A DNA stretch of 64,000 nucleotides from assembly GCF_018860245.1 (NCBI RefSeq), contig NZ_JAHKPD010000013.1, positions 124,001 through 188,000 of the forward strand, given 5' to 3'. A program made the translations under genes and the position numbers. Shown here in pieces: positions 25,955-35,003 of the stretch. The DNA comes from Pseudotamlana agarivorans (GTDB taxonomy: Bacteria > Bacteroidota > Bacteroidia > Flavobacteriales > Flavobacteriaceae). Within the stretch, counting starts at the first letter, position 1, and every line of letters begins with the position of its first letter. The notes under the pieces were generated by a model that had not been told where the DNA came from, did no database searches, and was given only the letters and a program-made list of their open reading frames with translations.

Positions 25955-28102
25955 ATGAAATATATTCTTTTTTTTTCAATATTTTTTTTGAGTTTATCAA
26001 GTTGCGTTCACAATGAATCAACAGCTAAAGCCGACTTTTATGTATCAACCGAAGGGTCTGATACTTGGTCTGGAACTTTAGAGAAGCCCAACGCAGATGG
26101 CACAGACGGGCCATTTGCAAGCCTAGAACAAGCTCGTGATGCGGTTAGGGTATTGAAAAAAAATAAAACATCAAACATCACAGTACTTATTCGAGAAGGA
26201 CGCTACCAATTAAATGAAACGGTTATTTTTGGAGTTGAAGATTCAGGAGAAGGCGAATCAAGTATCACCTATGCGGCTTACCCAGGAGAAACACCGGTTT
26301 TTAGTTCTGGTCAAGAAATAACTGGTTGGAAAAAAGTGACTTCAGAACTTCCTGGATTATCAAAAGCTGCAGAAGGTAATCTGTTAGTAGCAAATGTATC
26401 AAACAAGTTTCTTACCCTTTATGATGAAGAAGGGATGTTGCCACGAGCGCAGTCCGAAAAATATAAGCCCTTAAATTCAAGCACAAGAAATGAACTTCAT
26501 TTTTCTGAAGGTGAACTGAAAAATTGGCCTAATGTGGAAGATGTTGAAATTTTAGTACGTCCAACACGCGATTGGATTGTAAACATGTTGCCTTTAGCGT
26601 CTGTCGATGAAGAAAAAGGCATTGCTACAACAGCAGTTGAAGCGACTTACGCCATGCAACGAAAAGGTTATTGGGTTGAAAATGTTTTGGAAGTTCTAGA
26701 TAAACCTGGAGAATGGGTACTTAATACAAAGGAAAAAAAGGTATATCTCTGGCCAAGAAACGATTCTAAAGTTTTTGCACCCAAACTTTTAGAGTTTATT
26801 CGCGTAGAGGGTCAAATCGATTTTGAAGGCCCTAAAGATATTCCGGTACGTAACCTTCATTTTAGAGGTTTAACTTTTAAACATGCAGAACGCTATACTT
26901 TAAATAAAGATGATGCTGGTTTACAACACGATTGGGACATGTTAGATAAGAACAATGCCATGTTACGTTTAAGGGGAGCAGAAAACTGTGTGGTAGAAAA
27001 ATGCCATTTCTTGCATGGCGGAAGTGGTGCGATCCGCGTAGATTTACATGGTATAAAAAATAACATCTCAAATAATCATATCGAACATATGGGCGGTGGC
27101 GGTATTCTGCTTTGTGGTTATGGACCAGGAACTAAAGATGTCAATAAAAAGAATACCGTTTATAATAATAACATTCATCATGTTGGTGAAATTTATTGGC
27201 AATCGCCAGGAATTTTTCTTTGGAATAGTGGGGAAAACAGAGTCGCAAACAACTTAATTCATGACACCAATTATTGCGGTTTAATTGTTTCGGGTTGTGT
27301 GATTCGATTTTTTAAGCATTCTAATATTCGAGAGCAATATAGAGCGATACGTTGGCACGAAATAGGTGAGTTGCCAAAGGAATTAACACCAGATGTTGTG
27401 AGACCGTATTGGCACAGTAAAAATAATGTTATTGAATACAACGAAATTCATAACGTGATGAATAAATTGGGTGATGGCAATGGTATTTATATCCGTGCCT
27501 CTGGCCCAGGAAATATTATACGTCGCAATTATATTCACGATTTAGTAGCAGAAACAGGGAAACAAAGCGGTATTCGTACCGATGGCGGACAAATGGATAC
27601 ACAAATTTCTGAAAATATCATCTATAAATGTACATCGCAAGGGATGATATTAAAATTGAATAACCGATTTGAAAACAACATCATTGCCGAAATATTTGAG
27701 CCTCGACAAGTGTTTTTAAAGATCGTAGAAGGGCCTATGCATGGCGCAAGTAATAAGCGTAATATTTTCTATTCGTTATCTAAAGAAAGTACTTTTATTT
27801 CTCAACCACCTCCAGGAAAAGGCTTATTTGGCGAGGATAGTCGTGGCCGAGTACCAGCGTCTATGAAGGATGTTGATTCCGATTTCAACATCTATTACAA
27901 TAAAGCAGACCAAAGTTTAGCTGAAAAAACCTTAAATAGGCTTCAGAATAAGGATAATTCAGATAAAAATAGTGTGGCTACAGATCCTTTGTTTGTAGAT
28001 ATCGAAAATGGTAATTTTAGGTTTCAACCCAATTCACCGGCATTAAAAATGGGTATAACTCCTATAGATGTTTCCGAGATAGGTTTACGAACTCAAGAAT
28101 AA
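25955..28102 (+). CDS. GH141-like right-handed beta-helix lipoprotein
   Basis: This 715-residue protein is a predicted parallel beta-helix enzyme. The lipobox is LSSC (Cys17). It opens with FYVSTEGSDTWSGTLEKPN and GTDGPFASLEQARDAVR, the usual start of GH141-type proteins. Helix-coil repeats rich in Asn, Gly and His follow (GGGGILLCGYGPGTKDVN, NNNIHHVG, NEIHNV, RRNYIHDL). The known GH141 activities I recall are alpha-L-fucosidase and xylanase, and fucosidase fits this locus. The paralog at 41306 is very similar but has an ordinary signal peptide. A MITE-like repeat and a terminator follow. Other beta-helix glycosidase families cannot be excluded by eye. Confidence 0.82.
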   Translation: MKYILFFSIFFLSLSSCVHNESTAKADFYVSTEGSDTWSGTLEKPNADGTDGPFASLEQARDAVRVLKKNKTSNITVLIREGRYQLNETVIFGVEDSGEGESSITYAAYPGETPVFSSGQEITGWKKVTSELPGLSKAAEGNLLVANVSNKFLTLYDEEGMLPRAQSEKYKPLNSSTRNELHFSEGELKNWPNVEDVEILVRPTRDWIVNMLPLASVDEEKGIATTAVEATYAMQRKGYWVENVLEVLDKPGEWVLNTKEKKVYLWPRNDSKVFAPKLLEFIRVEGQIDFEGPKDIPVRNLHFRGLTFKHAERYTLNKDDAGLQHDWDMLDKNNAMLRLRGAENCVVEKCHFLHGGSGAIRVDLHGIKNNISNNHIEHMGGGGILLCGYGPGTKDVNKKNTVYNNNIHHVGEIYWQSPGIFLWNSGENRVANNLIHDTNYCGLIVSGCVIRFFKHSNIREQYRAIRWHEIGELPKELTPDVVRPYWHSKNNVIEYNEIHNVMNKLGDGNGIYIRASGPGNIIRRNYIHDLVAETGKQSGIRTDGGQMDTQISENIIYKCTSQGMILKLNNRFENNIIAEIFEPRQVFLKIVEGPMHGASNKRNIFYSLSKESTFISQPPPGKGLFGEDSRGRVPASMKDVDSDFNIYYNKADQSLAEKTLNRLQNKDNSDKNSVATDPLFVDIENGNFRFQPNSPALKMGITPIDVSEIGLRTQE

Positions 28103-28165
28103 TAAGACTTTCATTTGCGTTTAAAATTATAAAGAATAACCTTCTCTCAAATAGGTTTCCTTTTA

Positions 28166-28329
28166 ATACCAATTTAATTGTATAATGTTGTATTCTTAAT
28201 TTGAATTATTTTTTTGTTCAGATGACATAGTAAAATTCAAGCATAGCCTTAGCTACGGTTTTATTTTATATTGAAATATGGGCGAAAAAGAAACAAATTA
28301 TATGTGGCACTATATGGTTAAATTGGTAT
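28166..28329. repeat. MITE-like palindromic element, about 164 bp
   Basis: The ends are inverted repeats: ATACCAATTTAATTGTATA at 28166-28184 and the complement of 28311-28329, matching at 16 of 19 positions. An inner segment, AAGCATAGCCTTAGCTACGG, is also partly self-complementary. It has no coding capacity. It sits between the GH141-like gene and that gene's apparent terminator. The structure fits a non-autonomous mobile element or other palindromic flavobacterial repeat; no target-site duplication is clear. Confidence 0.55.
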
Positions 28330-28345
28330 AATTTATTTTATAGCC

Positions 28346-28390
28346 AAAGCATCTTAGTTTGAAGCGTCAAATTAAGGTGCTTTTTTTTTG
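28346..28390 (+). terminator. Rho-independent terminator
   Basis: A 17-bp stem (AAAGCATCTTAGTTTGA pairing with TCAAATTAAGGTGCTTT, using G-U pairs) with a 4-base loop is followed by nine T. It probably ends the transcript of the GH141-like gene, about 240 bp upstream, with the MITE-like element between them. Confidence 0.85.
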
Positions 28391-28596
28391 CTTTTTGGCG
28401 ATAATTTTAACCCAATTCATTCATTTTTAACAAAAAAATGCGCATGCCATCTTATTGATAACGAGTAGTTTTTAATGTGTTATTTCATTTTTTATTGCAT
28501 TGAGAATATAAGAATTAGATAAATTTTGGTGTGATATTTTGAATTAGAGACAAGGATTTATAGATAATTTTAAGAATTTTTAAACAAAAAAACAAA

Positions 28597-28731
28597 GTTG
28601 ATTTGAGCAATCAGTGCGTAAAAACCCTTTGTTTTCTTGGGGTGTTTGTTGCTCATATCACTTTGATTGAATACAGCATAAAAAATGAAAGACAAGAGTA
28701 AGTGTATTTCTGTATGCAGTATGCATCTTTG
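28597..28731 (+). promoter_or_regulatory. Shared PUL promoter module 1 (upstream of fucanase operon)
   Basis: Site 1 is TGATTTGAG at 28599-28607. Site 2 is an inverted copy, CTCATATCA, at 28652-28660. Site 3 is AGACAAGAG at 28690-28698, then AGTAAG. The -7-like box CATCTTTG at 28724-28731 begins 25 bp after site 3. The same layout recurs at 39656, 45840 and 54075, each before a PUL operon. The spacing puts site 3 at the -33 region, as for an activator touching polymerase. Confidence 0.75.
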
Positions 28732-28738
28732 TAAAACC

Positions 28739-29103
28739 CCATAAATGAGTCAGGCTAAATCTAAAACTTAAACCTTATGATGAAAAATTACACTTACTAT
28801 AGAACGCTATACTATCAAGAAAAAGGAGTTTTTGGTTAATTTTCATTTAAGTACATGTACTGCTACAAATGAGAACAAAATGTTAACATTTATCGCTTTG
28901 TTAAATGTAGACGAAACTCTATGAAATACTTGATTATCCTAGCGCATTTGAACCTACATACATTCAATTAGAAATTTATAATAACAACAAGTAGGAGTGA
29001 ATCCAAAGCATTGGAATTCGTCTTTAAAATAAAATGATAGCGCTTTTTTTCAAAACGATTAAATCGTTATTAAATATTACTAGCAACTTTAAACTAAAAC
29101 TAA
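28739..29103 (+). other. Long untranslated leader of the fucanase operon
   Basis: If transcription starts just after the -7 box, the leader is about 365 nt. I see no conserved riboswitch. A 20-codon Tyr-rich frame (28777-28839, MMKNYTYYRTLYYQEKGVFG) and a small hairpin (around AATCCAA/TTGGAATT, near 29000) are present. A leader peptide, a remnant of a lost gene or no function are all possible. The bases from 28391 to 28596 show nothing I can name. Confidence 0.3.
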
Positions 29104-31830
29104 ATGAAAACCAGTAAAATTACTTTAATCTTATTACTCTTATGTTTATTCTCGGTAAACGTAAAAGCACAACAAGTCCCAGATCCAGATTTGGGTTTAA
29201 GAGCCCAATGGATGCGTGGATCTTTAGGTCTACTGTGGTTACCTGAAAATAATTATAATGGAAACATTGAAGGGGTTTCTATTGAAGATTTTTTAACTCA
29301 AATTGACCACTTAAAAACAGTAGATTTTATTCAAGTTGGATTGGCAAGTCCATATATTTACTCTCCTGTACATACCGCACCACATCCTATTTTAGAAGAT
29401 TTGTGGGGAGGTGACTTAGGGCCTGATGGTAAACCTGTAAACCTGGTAGTGCCTCGTGCATCTGCTCCAGATCCGTTTTTGGGATGGTTAAAAGCCATCA
29501 GAGCTGCAGGACTTAAAGCAGAAGTTTATGTGAATTCAGCTAATTTATTACAATGGGAAGAATTTGGATCTGCACCAGATGTATTCCCTGATTTATCCGA
29601 CCGTTGGAAAGCGTATTGCGATACAGATCCTACGGTTCAAGCCTTTATTAATAGTCAGTCATACCATACCGATGGTGTTAACGATGATCGTAGACCATAT
29701 ATGTTCTGTTATGCAGAATTTATTCTTAAAGAATATGCAATGCGTTATGGCGATTTAATTGATGCCTGGTGTTTTGATGCGGCTCATGTTAATATTGGTG
29801 GCGGCGCTGGTGATGATTATAGCTCGGGAGATATAAATACTCAAAGAGTTTATCAAGCATTTGCAGATGCCTGTCATGCGGGAAACCCAAATGCAGCTAT
29901 TACTTTTAATAATGGTATTGGAGATCGTGATAGTAATCCATTTTTACCATATAGATCACCATCTCTTTTTGAAGATTATAAATTTGGACACCCTTTTGGT
30001 GGTGCCGGTAATATGGTTGATCCAAGAGATCCTCTGTATACTGTGAATTTTGGTATTTGCGAATACATGAGAGATAATAATGGATTGCCGTATACAAATG
30101 ATGGCATTGCATGGAACGACAACGTTGTTGCTCATTTCTTTCCAAAACAAAGTACATCATCATGGAACGATGGAGGCGTACCTTGTTTAACAGACGCTGA
30201 ATTTGTGGAATGGAATAATGTTGGATTAATTAACGGCGGTGGTATTACTTGGGGAACACCTCTAGTGGTAACAAATCTTAATAATGCGTCGCCTAATTTA
30301 ACATTACAACCTTACGCCTTAGCACAATTAGAATTGGTTGATGCCGATCTTAGTGTGAATCAGTTTCCTGGGGCACCAAACTGGGCAAGACAATATACTA
30401 TTTTACCAGAAATTACGCCTGGTCAAGATTATGCATTTGATTTAGTTGAAGGGTCAGATTTTTGGGATCCAGAAAATGTGGGTGTAACTAGTGTTGAAAT
30501 TATTGCTGCAGGGGCTCCAACGTGGTTAACCATTGCAGAAACGTCTCCAGGTGTTTGGACTTTAGGTGGTACACCAACAGAAACGGCACCAACAGAATAC
30601 ATTTTCGAATTAAAAGCTGTAGATGCCGATGGTGAGCGTACTAGAGAAGTAACTCTTAAGGTAGTAACTCCTCCAAATGATTTTACAAATCCAGGAGATG
30701 GTTCGCCAGTTTGGAAAGTAACTTCTATGGATTTAGGTACAACTGCAGCTGAAGAATTCTTTGAATATTATTTACAAGAGGGTGTTGATTTTTATGATTT
30801 TGAAGGTGATGATTTAAATGTGACTATCAGTAGTGGTCCAAACTGGATTAATTTAGAAAAATTATCATCCGGCATTTGGTATTTAAGCGGTACACCAGAA
30901 GAAGTACATATTGGTGATACTAATTTCAACCTTAATCTTTCTGATGGTGTAAATTCAATAGAGAATGACATGAAATTAACTGTTGGACCAATTGATATTT
31001 CAAAAGGTGTAAGTGTAATGGTTAAAGCTACAACATTAACAAATTATGGAATCGGTTCGGTGGCAACTATGATTTCAGAAACGCAAACAGTGCCAGATGG
31101 CGTGGCGACTTATAAGATCTCTGTCGATGTAACACCTCCAAGCGATAAAGCGGTAATTTCAGGAGCTTCTGGCGGAGATTCTACAGATTATAGCTGGGGA
31201 ATAGGTGACGGGACTGCTGGAATAAGTGATCTTATTTTCTTAGGAACTACGAGCGATTGGGTAGAAAACATAAGCAATATTCAAATCATAGACTTTAATG
31301 CAAACGGAGGAACTCTTACGGTTGATAAATTGATGACATCTTTTAAGTCTGTTTTTGTTAGAAATGGACAATCTGGAACTGATAATGTTTCAGTTAAAGT
31401 GGGAGGTGTTGAAACTATTATAGGAAAAACATCTCAAGTATTGGACGGTGTTTATTTAAGTACAGAAACTGGAATTGATAATATTCAGGAATTTTCTATA
31501 GGAACCGGTAATACTGGAGCAAAAAATAAATGGTCTATAGAAAGTATTGGTGTACTTGTTAAATTTGATGAGACATTATCCATTAACGATAATTCTAACG
31601 ATGATATAACATCATTTAAATTATATCCTAACCCAGCTACAAATGAAGTTGTATTAAACATGCCTATTCATTCTGTACGCGTAATGGACATTACTGGAAA
31701 AGTTGTAAAAGTCTATAATTCAGAAATTCAAAAATTAGATGTTTCACAATTAGCTCCAGGTGTATATTTCTTAAAAGGGCGTAGTACAGCAGGAAAGACA
31801 CTAGTTAAGAAATTCGTAAAAAAGAACTAA
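29104..31830 (+). CDS. GH107-like endo-alpha-L-fucanase, T9SS-secreted
   Basis: This 908-residue secreted protein is probably an endo-acting fucanase of family GH107. The signal peptide ends VKAQ, followed by QVPDPDLGLRAQWMRG, which starts a TIM barrel (about 30-420). Candidate catalytic residues are Asp225 in LIDAWCFDAA and His296 in FGHPFGG; both are invariant in the five paralogs in this window, and GH107 enzymes use an Asp/His pair. Two cadherin/Ig-like modules follow (about 425-525 and 527-628, FTNPGDGSPVW). An unrecognised module of about 190 residues (633-823) shared with the next two proteins precedes the T9SS sorting domain (838-908, LYPNPATN). It is the first gene of the operon. The family call is from memory, not a search. 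Confidence 0.72.
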   Translation: MKTSKITLILLLLCLFSVNVKAQQVPDPDLGLRAQWMRGSLGLLWLPENNYNGNIEGVSIEDFLTQIDHLKTVDFIQVGLASPYIYSPVHTAPHPILEDLWGGDLGPDGKPVNLVVPRASAPDPFLGWLKAIRAAGLKAEVYVNSANLLQWEEFGSAPDVFPDLSDRWKAYCDTDPTVQAFINSQSYHTDGVNDDRRPYMFCYAEFILKEYAMRYGDLIDAWCFDAAHVNIGGGAGDDYSSGDINTQRVYQAFADACHAGNPNAAITFNNGIGDRDSNPFLPYRSPSLFEDYKFGHPFGGAGNMVDPRDPLYTVNFGICEYMRDNNGLPYTNDGIAWNDNVVAHFFPKQSTSSWNDGGVPCLTDAEFVEWNNVGLINGGGITWGTPLVVTNLNNASPNLTLQPYALAQLELVDADLSVNQFPGAPNWARQYTILPEITPGQDYAFDLVEGSDFWDPENVGVTSVEIIAAGAPTWLTIAETSPGVWTLGGTPTETAPTEYIFELKAVDADGERTREVTLKVVTPPNDFTNPGDGSPVWKVTSMDLGTTAAEEFFEYYLQEGVDFYDFEGDDLNVTISSGPNWINLEKLSSGIWYLSGTPEEVHIGDTNFNLNLSDGVNSIENDMKLTVGPIDISKGVSVMVKATTLTNYGIGSVATMISETQTVPDGVATYKISVDVTPPSDKAVISGASGGDSTDYSWGIGDGTAGISDLIFLGTTSDWVENISNIQIIDFNANGGTLTVDKLMTSFKSVFVRNGQSGTDNVSVKVGGVETIIGKTSQVLDGVYLSTETGIDNIQEFSIGTGNTGAKNKWSIESIGVLVKFDETLSINDNSNDDITSFKLYPNPATNEVVLNMPIHSVRVMDITGKVVKVYNSEIQKLDVSQLAPGVYFLKGRSTAGKTLVKKFVKKN

Positions 31831-31881
31831 TCATAAATAATTGCTTAACCTATTTAGAATTAAAATTAAATAAAGAAAGAG

Positions 31882-34800
31882 ATGAACTTAAAATTAACAA
31901 AATCATTTTTTAAATCGGCTTTATTATGCTGTGCTGCCTATGGTGTGGCAGGATTACAGACGGTAGAAGCCCAAAATCCAGACCCTAATCAAGGTTTACG
32001 TGCCGAGTGGCTTCGTGGAACTTGGGGAATTAACTGGAAGCCTGTCGATCTATATAACGGAGGACATGAAGGATTATCAATTAAGCCTTTCCTTAATCAA
32101 ATTAGTCATATAAAAACTATCGATTATATTCAAGTGCACCTTGGAGAATCGTCTATTAAATCGTCGGTTCATATGGGGCCACATGATTTATTAGAGAGTT
32201 TCTGGGAAGGTGATACCGATGCGAATGGTAATCCAATTAACCTTGTCGTACCAAGAGCGTCTTATGGTATCGATCCTTTTTTAGAGATCGTTAAAGATAT
32301 TAGAGCTGCAGGTATGAAGGTGATGGTGTATGTAAACAGTTCGAATATGCTTTCACGTGATGGTAATGGTGGCAGCAACCCTGACTATATTCCAAACATT
32401 ACAGAACGTTGGAAGGCGTGGTGTGATTCGAATGCTCAGGCACAAGCTTTTATAGCAAGTCAACCTTATCATACTGGAATTTGGGATGCTAATACAAGTA
32501 CTTATGTAAATGCGGAGGCGCAATTCCCAGAACGTAAATATATGTTCTGTTATGCAGAATTTGTACTTAAGGAATATGCGATTCGTTATGGCGATTTACT
32601 TGACTCATGGTGTTTCGATTCAGGTAGCTGGATGGGAATGAATGGTGATAGCGCAACCAATGGTGTTTATGAAGACCAAATGATTTACAATGCATTTAAG
32701 GCAGCTTGTCATGCGGGTAACCCTAATGCTGCATTATCATTTCAAAATAGTCCAGAACGTGATACGGAAGATTTAAACCCGTTCTCAGAGGCTGTACATG
32801 CCGATGATTTCATGTTTGGACACCCATATAATGGCGGTAGAGACGGAGGAAGTCATACCATTGGAAATCCTTCATTGTATTCTCGTAATTATGCACACAT
32901 TGAGAAAATGAAAGAAACCAATGGGTATGCGCATAGAGGAAGTGATCCACAAACATGGACTTGGGATGACAATGTTGTTGCTCATTATGATCCACCTATG
33001 AGTACCACATCTTGGAACGGAGGTAACACGCCTGCGCTTACCGATGATGAATTCAACTTATGGAATTTGGAAGCTGTTCAAAATGGTGGAGCTATTTCTT
33101 GGGGGCTTGCCTTAGCAGGTAAATCATCTCCTGATAATAATAACCTTGTCGCTAGAGATTGGGCTTTACTTCAATTAGAGGGCATGGATGCACATTTAAT
33201 GGAATTGGAAACCCCAGGTGTACCAAACTGGTTTAGACAAGAAACAGTTTTAACAGAGGCTAAAGTTGGACAAGCTTATACGCATATCATTGAGGAAGGT
33301 CAAGATGTTTGGGATCCTGAGAATGTAGGAGTAACAAATTTAACTTTGTCAGGAGCTCCAGCATGGTTAACTATTGCCAAAACAAGTACAGGGTGGACTT
33401 TAAGCGGAACACCAACTGAAACTGTTGCAACTTCTTATACATTTGATATTGTAGCTCAAGATGCCGATGGGTCTAGTACTCGAACGGTTAACTTTGAAGT
33501 GACATCAGATCCTAATGGATTTACTAATCCGGGTGATGGATCACCAGTTTGGAAAACTACAACGATGGATTTACCTGATGGAAACGCTACCGAAAGTTAT
33601 GCAACTTTATTAGTACCAGATGTAGATTTTTACGATTTTGAAGGTGATGCACTAACCATTAGTATTTCAGCTGGGCCAGCATGGCTTAAAATCGAACAAT
33701 TAGTTGGCGGCGAGTGGCAATTAAGTGGAGAACCAGCAGTTGGTGATATTGGCGACAACAACTACACATTAAGTTTAAGCGATGGTGTACACACTACAGA
33801 CGCACAAGCAATAATAACTATAGGACACCCAACTAGATTTACCGATTCAGGTAATGGGACGCCAGTATGGATTACAGACTCACGTACTTTAGGTGAAGGA
33901 AAAGTGTTTGAAGGTTATACTTATAAATTAGAGGAACTCATAGATTTTTATGATTTTGAAGGTGACGCCCTAACCCTTACAAAAGGCGCAGGAGCCGATT
34001 GGTTACAATTAGTAGATTTAGGTTCAGGAAACTGGCAATTAGAAGGTACTCCAGATGAAGTTGATCAAGGAGATCAAACTTTTAATATCACGCTTAGTGA
34101 TGGTGTTAATTCATCTGATTCTGTATTTCAAATCACAGTTACTCAGGCAGATGTAGTTTTAGAAAATGGTTATGCGTCGGTTGCCATTAAAGCAACAGCC
34201 AACACAGATTATGGTGTAGACCAAGTAGCCGTATTGACTTCAGAGGTATTGACAGCCTTTGATGGTATGGCAACTTTTCAATTATCAATTGATGTAACGC
34301 CTGAAACAGGGAAAGCTATTTTAAGTGGAACCTCAGGAGGAACAGCAACCAACCAATCTTGGGGATTAGGAGGTGATGGACGAGATGCTAATAAAAGTAA
34401 TATGTTTTATGGTGATGCCTTAGATTCGGCAACTTTAAGTAACATTCAATTGGTATCATTTAATGCGAATGGTGGTACTTTGACCGCAGCCGATTTTCAA
34501 GATATGACTATTGAGTCACTTTTAATTATGAATGGACAGTCTCCTGATAAAGATGCTGTAAACATAACAACCAGTGCAGGTTTATCAGAACTGGGGTATT
34601 TAGGATCTAATCCTTTTAGTTTAGATGTTAATAAGGTTGATGATTTAACTATTGCAAGTGGAACTAGCCTTTCAATGACAACCAATAAGTGGTCTGTTGG
34701 AGAAATAATAGTCGCTATTAATTTTAATCATTTACTATCTGTAGCAGACAATGATTCAGACATGACTGGTTTCCGTTTATTCCCGAACCCAGCGCAAGCG

Positions 34801-34986
34801 CAATTGAACTTTAATATGCCAATGCAGAATATTAATATTATTGATGTTACTGGTAAGCTTATTAAGTCTATCTCAGAGCAAACAGAAACCATTAATATTT
34901 CAGAATTAGCTTCAGGAATGTACTTCTTAAAAGGACAAAATGGAGCAGGGGTTTCAATAGTTAAACGTTTTGTAAAGCGTAATTAA
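31882..34986 (+). CDS. GH107-like endo-alpha-L-fucanase with three Ig-like modules
   Basis: This 1034-residue paralog of the preceding protein has a signal peptide ending VEAQ and a barrel (about 33-445) with GLRAEWLRGTWGINWKP. The candidate pair is Asp246 (LDSWCFDSG) and His314 (FGHPYNGG). Three Ig/cadherin-like modules lie at about 449-548, 546-645 (FTNPGDGSPVW) and 652-752 (FTDSGNGTPVW). The shared unknown module follows (about 761-950), then the T9SS sorting domain (964-1034, LFPNPAQA). An insertion with WDANTSTY at about 200-210 is missing from the first paralog and similar to the giant paralogs at 54247 and 57659. The gap to the previous gene is 51 bp and to the next 17 bp. It probably has a different sulfation preference from its neighbours. 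Confidence 0.72.
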   Translation: MNLKLTKSFFKSALLCCAAYGVAGLQTVEAQNPDPNQGLRAEWLRGTWGINWKPVDLYNGGHEGLSIKPFLNQISHIKTIDYIQVHLGESSIKSSVHMGPHDLLESFWEGDTDANGNPINLVVPRASYGIDPFLEIVKDIRAAGMKVMVYVNSSNMLSRDGNGGSNPDYIPNITERWKAWCDSNAQAQAFIASQPYHTGIWDANTSTYVNAEAQFPERKYMFCYAEFVLKEYAIRYGDLLDSWCFDSGSWMGMNGDSATNGVYEDQMIYNAFKAACHAGNPNAALSFQNSPERDTEDLNPFSEAVHADDFMFGHPYNGGRDGGSHTIGNPSLYSRNYAHIEKMKETNGYAHRGSDPQTWTWDDNVVAHYDPPMSTTSWNGGNTPALTDDEFNLWNLEAVQNGGAISWGLALAGKSSPDNNNLVARDWALLQLEGMDAHLMELETPGVPNWFRQETVLTEAKVGQAYTHIIEEGQDVWDPENVGVTNLTLSGAPAWLTIAKTSTGWTLSGTPTETVATSYTFDIVAQDADGSSTRTVNFEVTSDPNGFTNPGDGSPVWKTTTMDLPDGNATESYATLLVPDVDFYDFEGDALTISISAGPAWLKIEQLVGGEWQLSGEPAVGDIGDNNYTLSLSDGVHTTDAQAIITIGHPTRFTDSGNGTPVWITDSRTLGEGKVFEGYTYKLEELIDFYDFEGDALTLTKGAGADWLQLVDLGSGNWQLEGTPDEVDQGDQTFNITLSDGVNSSDSVFQITVTQADVVLENGYASVAIKATANTDYGVDQVAVLTSEVLTAFDGMATFQLSIDVTPETGKAILSGTSGGTATNQSWGLGGDGRDANKSNMFYGDALDSATLSNIQLVSFNANGGTLTAADFQDMTIESLLIMNGQSPDKDAVNITTSAGLSELGYLGSNPFSLDVNKVDDLTIASGTSLSMTTNKWSVGEIIVAINFNHLLSVADNDSDMTGFRLFPNPAQAQLNFNMPMQNINIIDVTGKLIKSISEQTETINISELASGMYFLKGQNGAGVSIVKRFVKRN

Positions 34987-35003
34987 TAATAGAAATCGAC
35001 AAT

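Noticed and set aside
29906-30163. Overlapping minus-strand frames within the first fucanase gene
   Set aside because: Composition (Tyr, His and Gln runs) is an antisense shadow of the Asp/Asn-rich barrel sequence.
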